DNA from: Limisphaera sp.
GTDB taxonomy: Bacteria; Verrucomicrobiota; Verrucomicrobiia; Limisphaerales; Limisphaeraceae
Direction: 5' to 3'
NCBI GenBank assembly: GCA_025057755.1
Contig: JANWVC010000025.1
Location: forward strand, 62,001 to 126,000
Length of the DNA: 64,000 nt
Below the pieces are notes generated by a model. It was given only the letters and a program-made list of their open reading frames with translations. It searched no databases and was not told where the DNA came from. Numbering within the stretch: position 1 is the first letter of the stretch; each line of letters starts with the position of its first letter. Positions 1 through 9,076 of the stretch are shown here, piece after piece. Both the position numbers and the translations under genes were made by a program.

Positions 1-11
1 CCTCGGCGGCA

Positions 12-1244
12 GTGGGAACGTCAAACCTGCTTGCGACGAACGGACGGCTCGATGACACATCTGCGAGCGTAGCGGTGTTACCGTTCCTCATGTTGGAGCA
101 AACGTTTCAGCCCAATTGTGACCAGGCTTCCGATCCCGCGTTTTCATGCAGATCCGATTCCGTACCGTTCGCCCCAGGGAAGGCATGTGCGTCTCAGGAG
201 ACACCGGCTCCGGCCGAACTCGAACGACAGGTGGGTAATGGACAACGATCTAGGCCTTCGGACACTCCTGCCGATGCATCCGACCGCACTCCGATCGATC
301 CGGGACAGGGAGAGGGGCAAACAGAATCCGGACTGACCGTCATCTCGACAGCGGGTTTGGCGCGGGAATTGGGCCCGGCCAGAGAGTCAGACACCGCGTG
401 GTGCGACAGAGCCTGTTTGGCCTCGAACCCGGAGGGAGGCAGGGGCAAGTCGTCCTTTGACAACCCTGCGGCCCGGGGAAGCGAAAACCCGGAATCTGTT
501 GGAAGCGAAGGGTCGGCAGGTACCCCTCTTTTGAAGTTGGACACGTCACGATCTAACGAAACTGGTGAAGAGGGCGCGATGTCTCCTGACCGAAGCCTGC
601 AGCGGCTTCTGGATCAACATGGCACATCCTGTGCTGTGTGGCGAAATGCCATGAACAACACCGCGCAATCGCCGAAAGATGCCGAGTTGAATAAGCAGAA
701 TTTGCCGGACCATGGCATGACTCAGGCACATTCCTCTCCGGCGCCGGCCTCAGCCGTGGATGCCTCAACGCAACCGCGACTCTCGTCGGCCTCGGTGCAG
801 CTGTTGTTTCATGCATTCGAACGGACCTTCGACATTGTGCATCTTCATGCCACGCGATTGCGCGAAGCCGGCCCAGAGCAACTCCACGTGGTGATTAAGC
901 CTGGCGCAGGTGTGCAACTGTCGATGACCCTGCGGCAAGAAGGCGACCGGGTGCGTGCGGAGGTCTGGATGCACCGTGGGGACTTCGAGTTTTTCCAGCG
1001 GCATTGGCGGGAGCTTCAGGAACGTTGCGACAGCCGGGGCATTCAATTGGGAGACCTGCAACGACATCCGGATTTTCAATCGAATCAGCATCGCTCCGGA
1101 TACCGGCCGCCGGCAGGCGATTGGGCCGATCCTCTCAGTGCTGGGGCTTACGCGGAGTTTGCCCTGGCTGGTTCGCTGACGGAGCCGCCTGGCCGACGCG
1201 CCTTTCGGTCGGCCCGCCATCGCGGCTGGGAAACCTGGGCATAA
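12..1244 (+). CDS. Flagellar hook-length control (FliK-like) protein; true start uncertain, may extend off the left edge
   Basis: Long low-complexity N-terminus followed by a FliK_C-like segment (LHVVIKPGAGVQLSMTLRQEGDRVRAEVWMHRGDFEFFQRHWRELQERCDSRGIQLGDL); directly upstream of flgD. Confidence 0.6.
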   Translation: MGTSNLLATNGRLDDTSASVAVLPFLMLEQTFQPNCDQASDPAFSCRSDSVPFAPGKACASQETPAPAELERQVGNGQRSRPSDTPADASDRTPIDPGQGEGQTESGLTVISTAGLARELGPARESDTAWCDRACLASNPEGGRGKSSFDNPAARGSENPESVGSEGSAGTPLLKLDTSRSNETGEEGAMSPDRSLQRLLDQHGTSCAVWRNAMNNTAQSPKDAELNKQNLPDHGMTQAHSSPAPASAVDASTQPRLSSASVQLLFHAFERTFDIVHLHATRLREAGPEQLHVVIKPGAGVQLSMTLRQEGDRVRAEVWMHRGDFEFFQRHWRELQERCDSRGIQLGDLQRHPDFQSNQHRSGYRPPAGDWADPLSAGAYAEFALAGSLTEPPGRRAFRSARHRGWETWA

Positions 1245-1261
1245 AGGAGGGCCTTGAACCG

Positions 1262-1699
1262 ATGAACCCGGTCCTCAACAATGCAGCGGTTCGGAACGAC
1301 CTGCTTGGTGCGGACGTGAACAGCCGCGTGCCGGTCAAGACGCTGTCGCAACAAGATTTTCTGAAGATTCTGGTGACCCAGATCACCAGTCAAAACCCGC
1401 TGCAACCCGATGCCGATCTGACCTCCATCACGCAAATGGCCCAGTTTACGGCATTGGAGCAGATGCGACAATTGCAGAGCGAGCTGCAGCGACTGGCCGA
1501 TGCCCAACAGCGCATGCGAGCAGCGGAACTGCTCGGGCGGAGGGTGACCTTGCAAGCGCCCGGCGCCGCCGAACCCATCAGGGGCCTGGTCGAGGCGGTT
1601 GAATTCGGCCCGACCGGACCGCTTTTGGTGGTTCAAGGTCAACGCTATTCCCTGGACCAAATCTTGTTCGTAACCCCTTCCATACAAGAGCAACCGTAG
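1262..1699 (+). CDS. flgD: Flagellar hook assembly/capping protein FlgD
   Basis: LSQQDFLKILVTQITSQNPLQPDADLTSITQMAQFTALEQM motif; start reset from ORF 1004 to ATG 1262 after a plausible RBS (aaaggagg). Confidence 0.92.
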   Translation: MNPVLNNAAVRNDLLGADVNSRVPVKTLSQQDFLKILVTQITSQNPLQPDADLTSITQMAQFTALEQMRQLQSELQRLADAQQRMRAAELLGRRVTLQAPGAAEPIRGLVEAVEFGPTGPLLVVQGQRYSLDQILFVTPSIQEQP

Positions 1700-1713
1700 C
1701 TTTTTAACGACCT

Positions 1714-2535
1714 ATGTTGCGATCTCTTAACTCCGGCATCATCGCTCTTCAGCAATTTCAAGAGCGCATGGACGTCATTGGCAACAACATTGCGAACGTA
1801 AACACGACCGGGTTCAAAAGTGCTCGCGTTGATTTTGCCGACACGTTTAGCCAAACCCTGGGCAATCAAGGCAACAGCCTGATGCAAATCGGGACCGGCG
1901 TCACCACGAGTGCCATCCGCAATCGTTTCACTCAGGGGGCCATCGCGCAAACTGGCTCCTTAACGGACCTCGCCATTTCGGGCCAGGGATTTTTCGTGGT
2001 GCGCAACAGCGCTACCGGGGCCGAGTATCTCACACGCGACGGCGCCTTCCAGTTGGACGCCAACGGATACCTGATCACGGCAGGCGGCTTGCGACTTCAA
2101 GGCTATGCCGACGCTGCATTGAGCACCATCGGCGATCTCCGCATTGACAACACCGGCGCCCCGGGCAACAGCACCGCAGCAGTGGCCTCTTTCACCATCG
2201 ACAGCAACGGGTTGATCCGGGTTCGACTGGCAGACGGCACCGAGTTCATCCGAGGCCAGGTCCTGCTGCAAAACGTGCAGAATCCACACGCCCTGGCCAA
2301 GGAAGGACAGAATCTGTATTCGAACATAGCTGCTGCGGGACCGTTGGCGCGACCTCAGCCGCCTGGCACCAGTGGGGTTGGTACTGTGGTGAGCGGGGCT
2401 TTGGAACTGTCCAATGTCGACCTGGCTCAGGAATTCTCGACGCTCATCACCACCCAGCGTGCGTTCCAAGCCGGGGCCCGCGTGGTGACCACCAGCGACG
2501 AGATTCTGGCTGAAGTCGTGAACCTCAAGCGGTGA
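1714..2535 (+). CDS. flgE: Flagellar hook/rod protein (FlgE/FlgF/FlgG family, short form)
   Basis: N-term 'MLRSLNSGIIALQQFQERMDVIGNNIANVNTTGFKSARVDF' and C-term 'VDLAQEFSTLITTQRAFQAGARVVTTSDEILAEVVNLKR'; adjacent to flgD. Confidence 0.85.
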   Translation: MLRSLNSGIIALQQFQERMDVIGNNIANVNTTGFKSARVDFADTFSQTLGNQGNSLMQIGTGVTTSAIRNRFTQGAIAQTGSLTDLAISGQGFFVVRNSATGAEYLTRDGAFQLDANGYLITAGGLRLQGYADAALSTIGDLRIDNTGAPGNSTAAVASFTIDSNGLIRVRLADGTEFIRGQVLLQNVQNPHALAKEGQNLYSNIAAAGPLARPQPPGTSGVGTVVSGALELSNVDLAQEFSTLITTQRAFQAGARVVTTSDEILAEVVNLKR

Positions 2536-2545
2536 GGAACAGCCC

Positions 2546-3088
2546 ATGCCGGAGAAAGCTGAGAACATTTCCAACACGGAAGCCGGAAATGATACTCCGG
2601 CCGAGAAGCACAGCGGCGCCGGTTGGGTGGCGTGGTTGCCCCTGCTGGTGATGGTCGTGCTCATGCCCGTGCTGGCCTATGCCATGACCACGTTTGTGCT
2701 TGTGCCCCGACTGCAACAAAGCCTCGGCACGGCTCCAGCAGCTGAACCGAGCGATTCAAAAACCGCCAAGGCGAAGAAGGAGGGACCGCGCGAAACCGTG
2801 ACCATGAATAAATTGCTGGTCAATGTGGCCGGTACGATGGGCTCGCGCTATCTGCTGGTGAGTCTGGCAGCTGTCAGTCGGCACCCGGAGTTCCGGGCCA
2901 AAATGCAGGAACATGATGCCCAATTGCGGGATGTCGCCTGCGGGATCCTGGCCACCAAAACCCTGGCCGAGCTCGAGAAGCCGGGTGCTCGCAACTTGGT
3001 GCGCACGGAATTGATCAACGCGTTTAACAACGTCCTTGGCGACGCGATGGTGGAGGAGATTTACCTCACCGAGTTTGCCATTCAGTAG
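2546..3088 (+). CDS. fliL: Flagellar basal body-associated protein FliL
   Basis: Single N-terminal TM segment followed by FliL-type domain ending 'VRTELINAFNNVLGDAMVEEIYLTEFAIQ'; operon context. Confidence 0.85.
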   Translation: MPEKAENISNTEAGNDTPAEKHSGAGWVAWLPLLVMVVLMPVLAYAMTTFVLVPRLQQSLGTAPAAEPSDSKTAKAKKEGPRETVTMNKLLVNVAGTMGSRYLLVSLAAVSRHPEFRAKMQEHDAQLRDVACGILATKTLAELEKPGARNLVRTELINAFNNVLGDAMVEEIYLTEFAIQ

Positions 3089-3116
3089 GGAGCCAAGCCT
3101 CTGGCAGGTTGGGTCG

Positions 3117-4079
3117 ATGAATGTGCTTCAGTCAGATTCTGAACATGCGCCCCAAGTCGAGGCTGTCGAAGTCTTGACGCCCCGGGGGCGCCGCCTGCGG
3201 CTGCCACGCGAGCAGGTTCGGGCTTGGGATTTTCGGCAGTCCGGATTTCTCGCGCCCAGCGAGCTGCGCCGAATCCGCCTTCGGCACGAACAGTTTTTAC
3301 GGTCTCTGGCGGCGCGTTTGGCAGTATTGCTGCGCATTGAATTCGCGCTGCATATCGATCGTGTCGGCATTGTCAGCTATCAAAAGTTTACGGAAGGCTT
3401 GCCTCAACCGACTCATATTACCCTGTTCCGCGTCGATCCGTTGAAAGGCGTGGGTCTGCTGGCCATGCCCCCGCGCTTGGGGCTGGCGCTCGTGGATCGT
3501 CTCTTGGGCGGCATGGGATTGCCACCCGAGGCTGATCGCGAACTGAGCGAGATCGAAGGGGCGTTGCTGGATCAGATTCAACAACTGATTTTGAACGAAT
3601 GGTGTTTACACTGGCCCGAGATGCGGGAATTGCGTCCCGCGATTCTGGGCCATGAGACCAACAGCCGGTTTTTGCAAACCGCGCCTCCGGATGCAGCCGT
3701 TCTGGTTTTGAGCCTCAAGGGTGGCCCCGGCGAGTACCGCGAGACGCTGCAGATGGCCTTCCCCTACATGACGCTGGAGCCCTTGACGCGGCTGCTGGCG
3801 CCTCCCTTGGGCGGCGACCGAACCCCTCCGGCCGCGCGCGCGGAAGTTCAGTGGAAGGCCGAGTTTAGTGACTTGCCGGTTCCGGTGTCCGTGGAATGGA
3901 CCGGTCTTCAAATGAACGCAGGGGACCTGGGCCGATTGCGGCCCGGCAGTTTGCTACTGCTGGATGGATCCGCTCTATCGGTCCGACTCCGGCTGAACGG
4001 GGTGCCGCGCTTCTTAGGTCGGCCAGGCATCAAAGGTGGTCGCTGGGCCGTAGAATTGAAAGCGCCTATATCCAGTTGA
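3117..4079 (+). CDS. fliM: Flagellar motor switch protein FliM
   Basis: FliM core (DFRQSGFLAPSELRRIRLRHEQFLRSLAARLAVLLRIEF...LIDQ-type body) and C-terminal SpoA domain; start reset to ATG 3117. Confidence 0.85.
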   Translation: MNVLQSDSEHAPQVEAVEVLTPRGRRLRLPREQVRAWDFRQSGFLAPSELRRIRLRHEQFLRSLAARLAVLLRIEFALHIDRVGIVSYQKFTEGLPQPTHITLFRVDPLKGVGLLAMPPRLGLALVDRLLGGMGLPPEADRELSEIEGALLDQIQQLILNEWCLHWPEMRELRPAILGHETNSRFLQTAPPDAAVLVLSLKGGPGEYRETLQMAFPYMTLEPLTRLLAPPLGGDRTPPAARAEVQWKAEFSDLPVPVSVEWTGLQMNAGDLGRLRPGSLLLLDGSALSVRLRLNGVPRFLGRPGIKGGRWAVELKAPISS

Positions 4080-4088
4080 TCAACGACC

Positions 4089-4358
4089 ATGAATGCGACC
4101 CTTCCGCTTCCGCAGAATCTCGATTTGGTGCTCGATGTGCCGGTGAATCTCAGCATTGAACTGGGCGGGTGTCAGCTACCCATGCGGGAAGTCCTGCAGC
4201 TCCAGATCGGATCGGTGGTACAGTTGGACAAACCTGCCGACGCTCCGGTGGACCTCACCGTCAATGGCAAGCTGATTGCCCGAGGCGAGGTCGTGGTCAT
4301 CGAGGATCGGTTTGGCGTCAAAATCACGGAAGTGGTGGCGGGTTCCGCATCGAGCTGA
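4089..4358 (+). CDS. fliN: Flagellar motor switch protein FliN (single SpoA domain)
   Basis: 'LDLVLDVPVNLSIELGGCQLPMREVLQLQIGSVVQLDKPADAPVDLTVNGKLIARGEVVVIEDRFGVKITEV'. Confidence 0.95.
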   Translation: MNATLPLPQNLDLVLDVPVNLSIELGGCQLPMREVLQLQIGSVVQLDKPADAPVDLTVNGKLIARGEVVVIEDRFGVKITEVVAGSASS

Positions 4359-4407
4359 ACCCTCGGTGCCGCACGGGGCGTGGCCTTCAAGATCTTCCTC
4401 ACGACGG

Positions 4408-4899
4408 ATGCGAGCCCTGATCTTGCAAATTCGGACCTGGCAAATACCTCTGCTGCTATGGGGCGCCGGCCTGGTTCCTCCAACAGCGGCTGAAACCCTG
4501 CGTGCGCCCAACGAGCTGGTCCCGCCGGCTGCACCGCTACCGGACCTTGGCGAGGCGCTGATCCGGGTCGCGGTCGCCTTGGCAATCGTGTTGACTCTCT
4601 TTGCCTTCGGTGTGTGGCTGTTTCGAAACTGGCAGCGGATGGTGGGGCCACGGCCTGGCCCTAAGCTTCGGGTATTGGAAGTGCGGCCATTAGGTGGCCG
4701 ACAGACGTTGTACGTGGTGGCTTATGAACAGGAGCGACTGCTGTTGGCTGCGTCGCCGCAGGGTGTCAGTTTGTTGACCCACTTGCCGCCGGACGGGGAC
4801 GCTTGCTCATCCGAAGCGCGGCTTGGGGCCAAATCGGCCCATCGGCACTCCGGCATCTTTTCAGCGATTTGGGGACGGGCTCAGTCCTGGAGATTATGA
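4408..4899 (+). CDS. fliO: Flagellar biosynthetic protein FliO
   Basis: Signal-like N-term, one TM, then 'LRVLEVRPLGGRQTLYVVAYEQERLLLAASPQGVSLLTHL'; between fliN and fliP; start reset to ATG 4408. Confidence 0.8.
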   Translation: MRALILQIRTWQIPLLLWGAGLVPPTAAETLRAPNELVPPAAPLPDLGEALIRVAVALAIVLTLFAFGVWLFRNWQRMVGPRPGPKLRVLEVRPLGGRQTLYVVAYEQERLLLAASPQGVSLLTHLPPDGDACSSEARLGAKSAHRHSGIFSAIWGRAQSWRL

Positions 4900-5723
4900 A
4901 CGGGGTGCACACGGCTCGGGGCCTCAGGGGAGGGGACAGGTGGCGGGCGCCCTGCATGCGGGCGCGCCCGCTGTCGCTAGGGTTGTTGGGCATTTGGATG
5001 TTCCTGGGCCTTTGCCAGAGCTTGGCCCAGAGCACCAATTTGGTCACCGGCTTTGGGCCGATTCAGATCACCGTAGGCAGCCAGAACGCACCCCAAGACA
5101 TTGATGTGGCATTAAAGGTTCTGCTGGTCATTACGCTGCTTTCGCTGGCCCCGGCGATTTTGCTGTTGATGACCTGTTTCACGCGAGTGGTTATTGTCCT
5201 TTCCTTTGTCCGCACTGCACTGCAGTTGCAGGGCACACCGGCCAACCAGATTATTATCGGATTGTCTCTATTCATTACCTGGTTTGTGATGGCCCCGGTT
5301 TGGGAACGAATCCATGAGGAGGCTCTGGCCCCATACCAGGCCCGACAAATTTCAGCCGAGGCAGCGCTCGAGCGTACCGCCGCGCATCTGCGAGCCTTCA
5401 TGTTGGCCCAGACTCGACCCAAAGACGTGGAATTGTTCATGACGATGGCACGCTTGGGGCCAACCGCGCCGGAGCAGCTGCCTCTACGAGTGGTCATACC
5501 CGCGTACGTGCTGAGCGAGTTGCGAACGGCCTTTCAGATGGGGTTCCTCATCTTTGTGCCTTTTATTTTGATTGACCTGGTTGTGGCCACGGTACTGATG
5601 AGCATGGGCATGATGATGATGCCTCCCATGATGATCTCACTGCCCCTGAAGCTGCTGTTGTTTGTTCTCGTGGACGGGTGGAGCCTCGTGGTCCAATCGC
5701 TGGTCCGCAGTCTCGGGATGTGA
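4896..5723 (+). CDS. fliP: Flagellar type III export protein FliP
   Basis: 'LLMTCFTRVVIVLSFVRTALQLQGTPANQIIIGLSLFITWFVMAPVW' and 'TAFQMGFLIFVPFILIDLVVATVLMSMGMMMMPPMMISLPLKLLLFVLVDGW'; start overlaps fliO stop (ATGA). Confidence 0.97.
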   Translation: MNGVHTARGLRGGDRWRAPCMRARPLSLGLLGIWMFLGLCQSLAQSTNLVTGFGPIQITVGSQNAPQDIDVALKVLLVITLLSLAPAILLLMTCFTRVVIVLSFVRTALQLQGTPANQIIIGLSLFITWFVMAPVWERIHEEALAPYQARQISAEAALERTAAHLRAFMLAQTRPKDVELFMTMARLGPTAPEQLPLRVVIPAYVLSELRTAFQMGFLIFVPFILIDLVVATVLMSMGMMMMPPMMISLPLKLLLFVLVDGWSLVVQSLVRSLGM

Positions 5724-5734
5724 AGCGAAGCGCC

Positions 5735-6004
5735 ATGAATCCAGAATTTGCGGTCGAACTGTTGCGGACGATGATTTTCCAAGCTTTGCTACTGGCTGCG
5801 CCTGTGTTGTTCGCCGCGATGCTGGTAGGCCTGGCAGTCAGCCTTTTTCAAGCTGTCACGACGATTCATGAACACACGCTGACGTTCGTGCCAAAAGCGC
5901 TGGCGGTGGTGGGAGTGCTGCTGTTGCTGATGCCCTGGATGGTGCGGATGTTGATAGACTTCACCGTCGCAGTCATCGAGCGGCTTCCTCAAATGACCTC
6001 TTGA
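5735..6004 (+). CDS. fliQ: Flagellar type III export protein FliQ
   Basis: 90-aa two-TM protein 'AAPVLFAAMLVGLAVSLFQAVTTIHEHTLTFVPKALAVVGVLLLLMPWMV'. Confidence 0.95.
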   Translation: MNPEFAVELLRTMIFQALLLAAPVLFAAMLVGLAVSLFQAVTTIHEHTLTFVPKALAVVGVLLLLMPWMVRMLIDFTVAVIERLPQMTS

Positions 6005-6007
6005 GGC

Positions 6008-6784
6008 ATGGCTCCGGCGCTGGAAATTCAAGCGGTCAATTGGTGTCTGGTGTTCTTACGGGTGGGGGCGTTTCTCCACGTGCTGCCGTTCTTTTCGTCC
6101 ATCCAGTTTCCCGTTGTGCTCCGCGTGGCATTGGCGGCTTTTGTAGCGTTGTTCTTGGGCCCTTTTCTGCCCCCACTTACAGTGGATCCGCTGAGCATAC
6201 TTGAGCTGGTTCAAGTGATGGCCGCAGAGGTGGCCATTGGCCTGGTGCTGGGGTTCGTCGCGCGCATGGTTTTCTACGCAGTGGATTTGGCAGGTCACGT
6301 GGTTGGTCTTGAGACCGGCCTGCAATTGGGCTCGCTGCTGGACCCGTTTCAGCGGCAAACGGTGGGTCCGCCTGGTTTAATTCTCTTCCTGCTTGCAGCC
6401 GTTGTGATGCTGACGCTGGATTTGCATCATTGGATGCTGGCAGGTTTTTGGCGTACGTACTCCGTGTTACCCGTAGGAACGGTGCATTTGACGGCCGGGT
6501 TGTTTGAAGCCATGGTGCGTCACACTGCGTTGATTTTCACGGTCGCTCTACAGATGGCCGCGCCTGTGATGGCTGTGTCTTTTGTCATCTTGTTGGTTTT
6601 CAGCCTGCTCAGCCGCGCGGTGCCGCAGATGAACGTGTTTGCCGAGAGTTTTGCCTTTCGCATTGCAGGCGGGTTGCTGGTGTTTGCGCTCACGCTGCAT
6701 CTGACGGCCCAGTACGTGTTCAATTATCTACATCGGCTGCCGGACGATCTGTTGATCATGGCCCGTTTGTTGCAGGGGCAGTGA
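6008..6784 (+). CDS. fliR: Flagellar type III export protein FliR
   Basis: FliR-type multi-TM protein following fliQ; 'EVAIGLVLGFVARMVFYAVDLAGHVVGLETGLQLGSLLDP'. Confidence 0.95.
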   Translation: MAPALEIQAVNWCLVFLRVGAFLHVLPFFSSIQFPVVLRVALAAFVALFLGPFLPPLTVDPLSILELVQVMAAEVAIGLVLGFVARMVFYAVDLAGHVVGLETGLQLGSLLDPFQRQTVGPPGLILFLLAAVVMLTLDLHHWMLAGFWRTYSVLPVGTVHLTAGLFEAMVRHTALIFTVALQMAAPVMAVSFVILLVFSLLSRAVPQMNVFAESFAFRIAGGLLVFALTLHLTAQYVFNYLHRLPDDLLIMARLLQGQ

Positions 6785-6823
6785 CCGCAACGCAGCGCAT
6801 TCCAATCAGACGATCGGGTTCTC

Positions 6824-7939
6824 ATGGCCGAGCACACGGGCGAAAAAACGGAGCAACCGACGCCGCGTCGGATGGAAGAGGCGCTCAAGCGGGGTCAGAT
6901 CGCCCGCAGCGCTGAGTTACAAACGGCATTTGTGCTGCTGGGAGGCGGCGTCGCGCTGAGCTTTGCAGGCCGTGAGGTATGGGGCCGAATGGTGTCTAGT
7001 GCTGCGGGCGTGCTGGGGCATCTACATGATACACCGTTGAATCCGGACACATTGCCGGCACAGGCGGTCGCGGCCTGTTGGATCCTGGCGCAATGCACAG
7101 CGCCATTGGTCCTGGGCGCCGTGCTCGCCGGGTTGGTAGCCGGAGCGATTCAAAACCGCTTTAACACTGCACCGGAAGCGCTCACGCCCGACTGGTCGCG
7201 GTTGAACCCGATCACGGGACTGGGCCGGATTTTTTCCTGGCGTCAGTGGCCTGTGACCGGTCTGGCGGTGGCGAAGCTTGCCGTCATTTTGGGCCTGACG
7301 ATCACGGAGCTGCGTGCGGTGGCGTCCGATCCTATCTTTGCCACCTCGGTCAGTGTCGGGCGATTGGCCGGTTTTTTGGGAGAGACTGCCTTGCGTTTCC
7401 TCATGCGGGTGGCGCTGGTGCTCCTGGCGTTGGCAGTAGTGGACTATGCCTATCAATCCTGGCGGAGGCGCCGCGACCTCATGATGACCCGCGAGGAACT
7501 CAAGGAAGAACTTAAACACACCGAGGGGAATCCGTTGATAAAGGCAGCCCGACGGCGTCGGCGAACCTTGACACGGGCACAGGCGCACGCATGGGTGCCC
7601 AAGGCAGATGTGGTGGTGACCAACCCCACTCACGTGGCGGTAGCGTTGCGATACGATCGCCGTACCATGCGAGCGCCGCGGGTGGTGGCCAAAGGGCTTC
7701 GGCTCCAAGCATTGCAGATCCGGGAGATCGCGCGGCTGCACCATGTGCCGATTGTGGAAAATCCGCCGCTGGCACGTCTGCTTTACCGCCATACGCCATT
7801 GGGCGGGGAAATCCCTGCATCCTTGTATGCCGCCGTCGCTGAGGTGCTGGCTTGGGTTTACCGCATCAATCGTTACCGATATTACCTGGAGGAACAGGAG
7901 GCCGGGGCCGTTGGCAGCTCGGGATCCGTATCCAATTGA
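6824..7939 (+). CDS. flhB: Flagellar type III export switch protein FlhB
   Basis: 'GEKTEQPTPRRMEEALKRGQIARSAEL' N-term and NPTH autocleavage motif ('VVVTNPTHVAVALRYD'). Confidence 0.97.
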   Translation: MAEHTGEKTEQPTPRRMEEALKRGQIARSAELQTAFVLLGGGVALSFAGREVWGRMVSSAAGVLGHLHDTPLNPDTLPAQAVAACWILAQCTAPLVLGAVLAGLVAGAIQNRFNTAPEALTPDWSRLNPITGLGRIFSWRQWPVTGLAVAKLAVILGLTITELRAVASDPIFATSVSVGRLAGFLGETALRFLMRVALVLLALAVVDYAYQSWRRRRDLMMTREELKEELKHTEGNPLIKAARRRRRTLTRAQAHAWVPKADVVVTNPTHVAVALRYDRRTMRAPRVVAKGLRLQALQIREIARLHHVPIVENPPLARLLYRHTPLGGEIPASLYAAVAEVLAWVYRINRYRYYLEEQEAGAVGSSGSVSN

Positions 7940-8004
7940 TCTGCCCTGTGTCTTGAAACGCCTTTCGGTTTGAGTTGCCGCGCCAACGGACCCATGTTTG
8001 GGGC

Positions 8005-8892
8005 ATGCTAAGTTTGGAACATCTGGCTGAACTGGCGGAGCGGTTCCGGGAAGCGCGTGCCGCATCGGTACGCCCCATGCGTCTTGAAGGGCGCGTCCTC
8101 CCGTTTGGCCAGCGGCCGGTGCTCATGGGTGTCATCAACCTTTCGTCGGATTCCTGGTACCGGGAGAGTGTTTGCCTGACGGCCGAGGCAGCCATCCGGC
8201 GCGGTCGTGTGCTGGCGGCTCAGGGCGCGGATTTGGTCGATGTAGGGGCCGAATCCACCTTAGCTCACGCAGCGCGCGTCGATGAAGCGCTCCAGCAAAG
8301 CCGCCTCTTACCTGTGGTCCGGGCATTGGCGGCGTCGGGCGTGTTGGTGTCGGTCGAAACCTACTCAGCGACGGTGGCGGGCGCCGCGCTGGAGGCGGGC
8401 GCCCGAATCATCAATTTGACGGGGATCAGCGAAGCGGATGCAGTGTTTGAAATGGTGGCCGCCTATGACGCAGCCGTCATTTTGTGTTATGTTCAGGGCC
8501 CGCATGTCCGTGCGGTAGGTGATTTTGAGTTTCATGACGATGTGGTGGGAGCGATGAGGGATTGGTTTGCTGCGTTAGTGGACCGGGCGCAGCAACGCGG
8601 GGTGGAAAAGATCCTTGTGGATCCCGGTTTGGGCTTTTATTACCGCAACCTCCAGGACAGTGCGATGCGAGTGCGCCATCAGATGCAGGTGTTTCTGCAG
8701 ACCTTTCGGTTGCGCACACTGGGGTATCCGATCTGTCATGCCCTGCCGCATGCCTTTGAGTATTTTGGAGAGGAAGTTCGGTGTGCGGAACCCTTCTTTG
8801 CGGTCTTGGCCGCCTTAGGCGGCACGGATTTGTTTCGCACACATGAAGTACCTCGAGTGCGAGCGGTTTTGGAAACATTGGCAGTGTATTGA
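8005..8892 (+). CDS. Dihydropteroate synthase-like (pterin-binding TIM barrel) protein, divergent active site
   Basis: DHPS-type architecture: 'VLMGVINLSSDSW', 'GADLVDVGAEST', 'VSVETYSATVAGAALEAGARIINLTG', 'LVDPGLGF', terminal 'FRTHEV'; the canonical VDT, ND and SRK-type motifs are altered. Confidence 0.8.
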   Translation: MLSLEHLAELAERFREARAASVRPMRLEGRVLPFGQRPVLMGVINLSSDSWYRESVCLTAEAAIRRGRVLAAQGADLVDVGAESTLAHAARVDEALQQSRLLPVVRALAASGVLVSVETYSATVAGAALEAGARIINLTGISEADAVFEMVAAYDAAVILCYVQGPHVRAVGDFEFHDDVVGAMRDWFAALVDRAQQRGVEKILVDPGLGFYYRNLQDSAMRVRHQMQVFLQTFRLRTLGYPICHALPHAFEYFGEEVRCAEPFFAVLAALGGTDLFRTHEVPRVRAVLETLAVY

Positions 8893-9076
8893 AGAACGTG
8901 GGGAAGGTCAGTTGCTCGGGCGGTGGAGTGGATTTGTGTTGGGGTAAAGCGCCCCATCCCGGCATTTCGGGCAGCTTTTTATGGGAGGGCAAAAGGGCGA
9001 AACAAGTTCGGAGTTGAATCGTCCTCGGCCCGAGCATCGATGGGCTGTGGTCATTTCCCGAGCATCTGAAAGTCCG

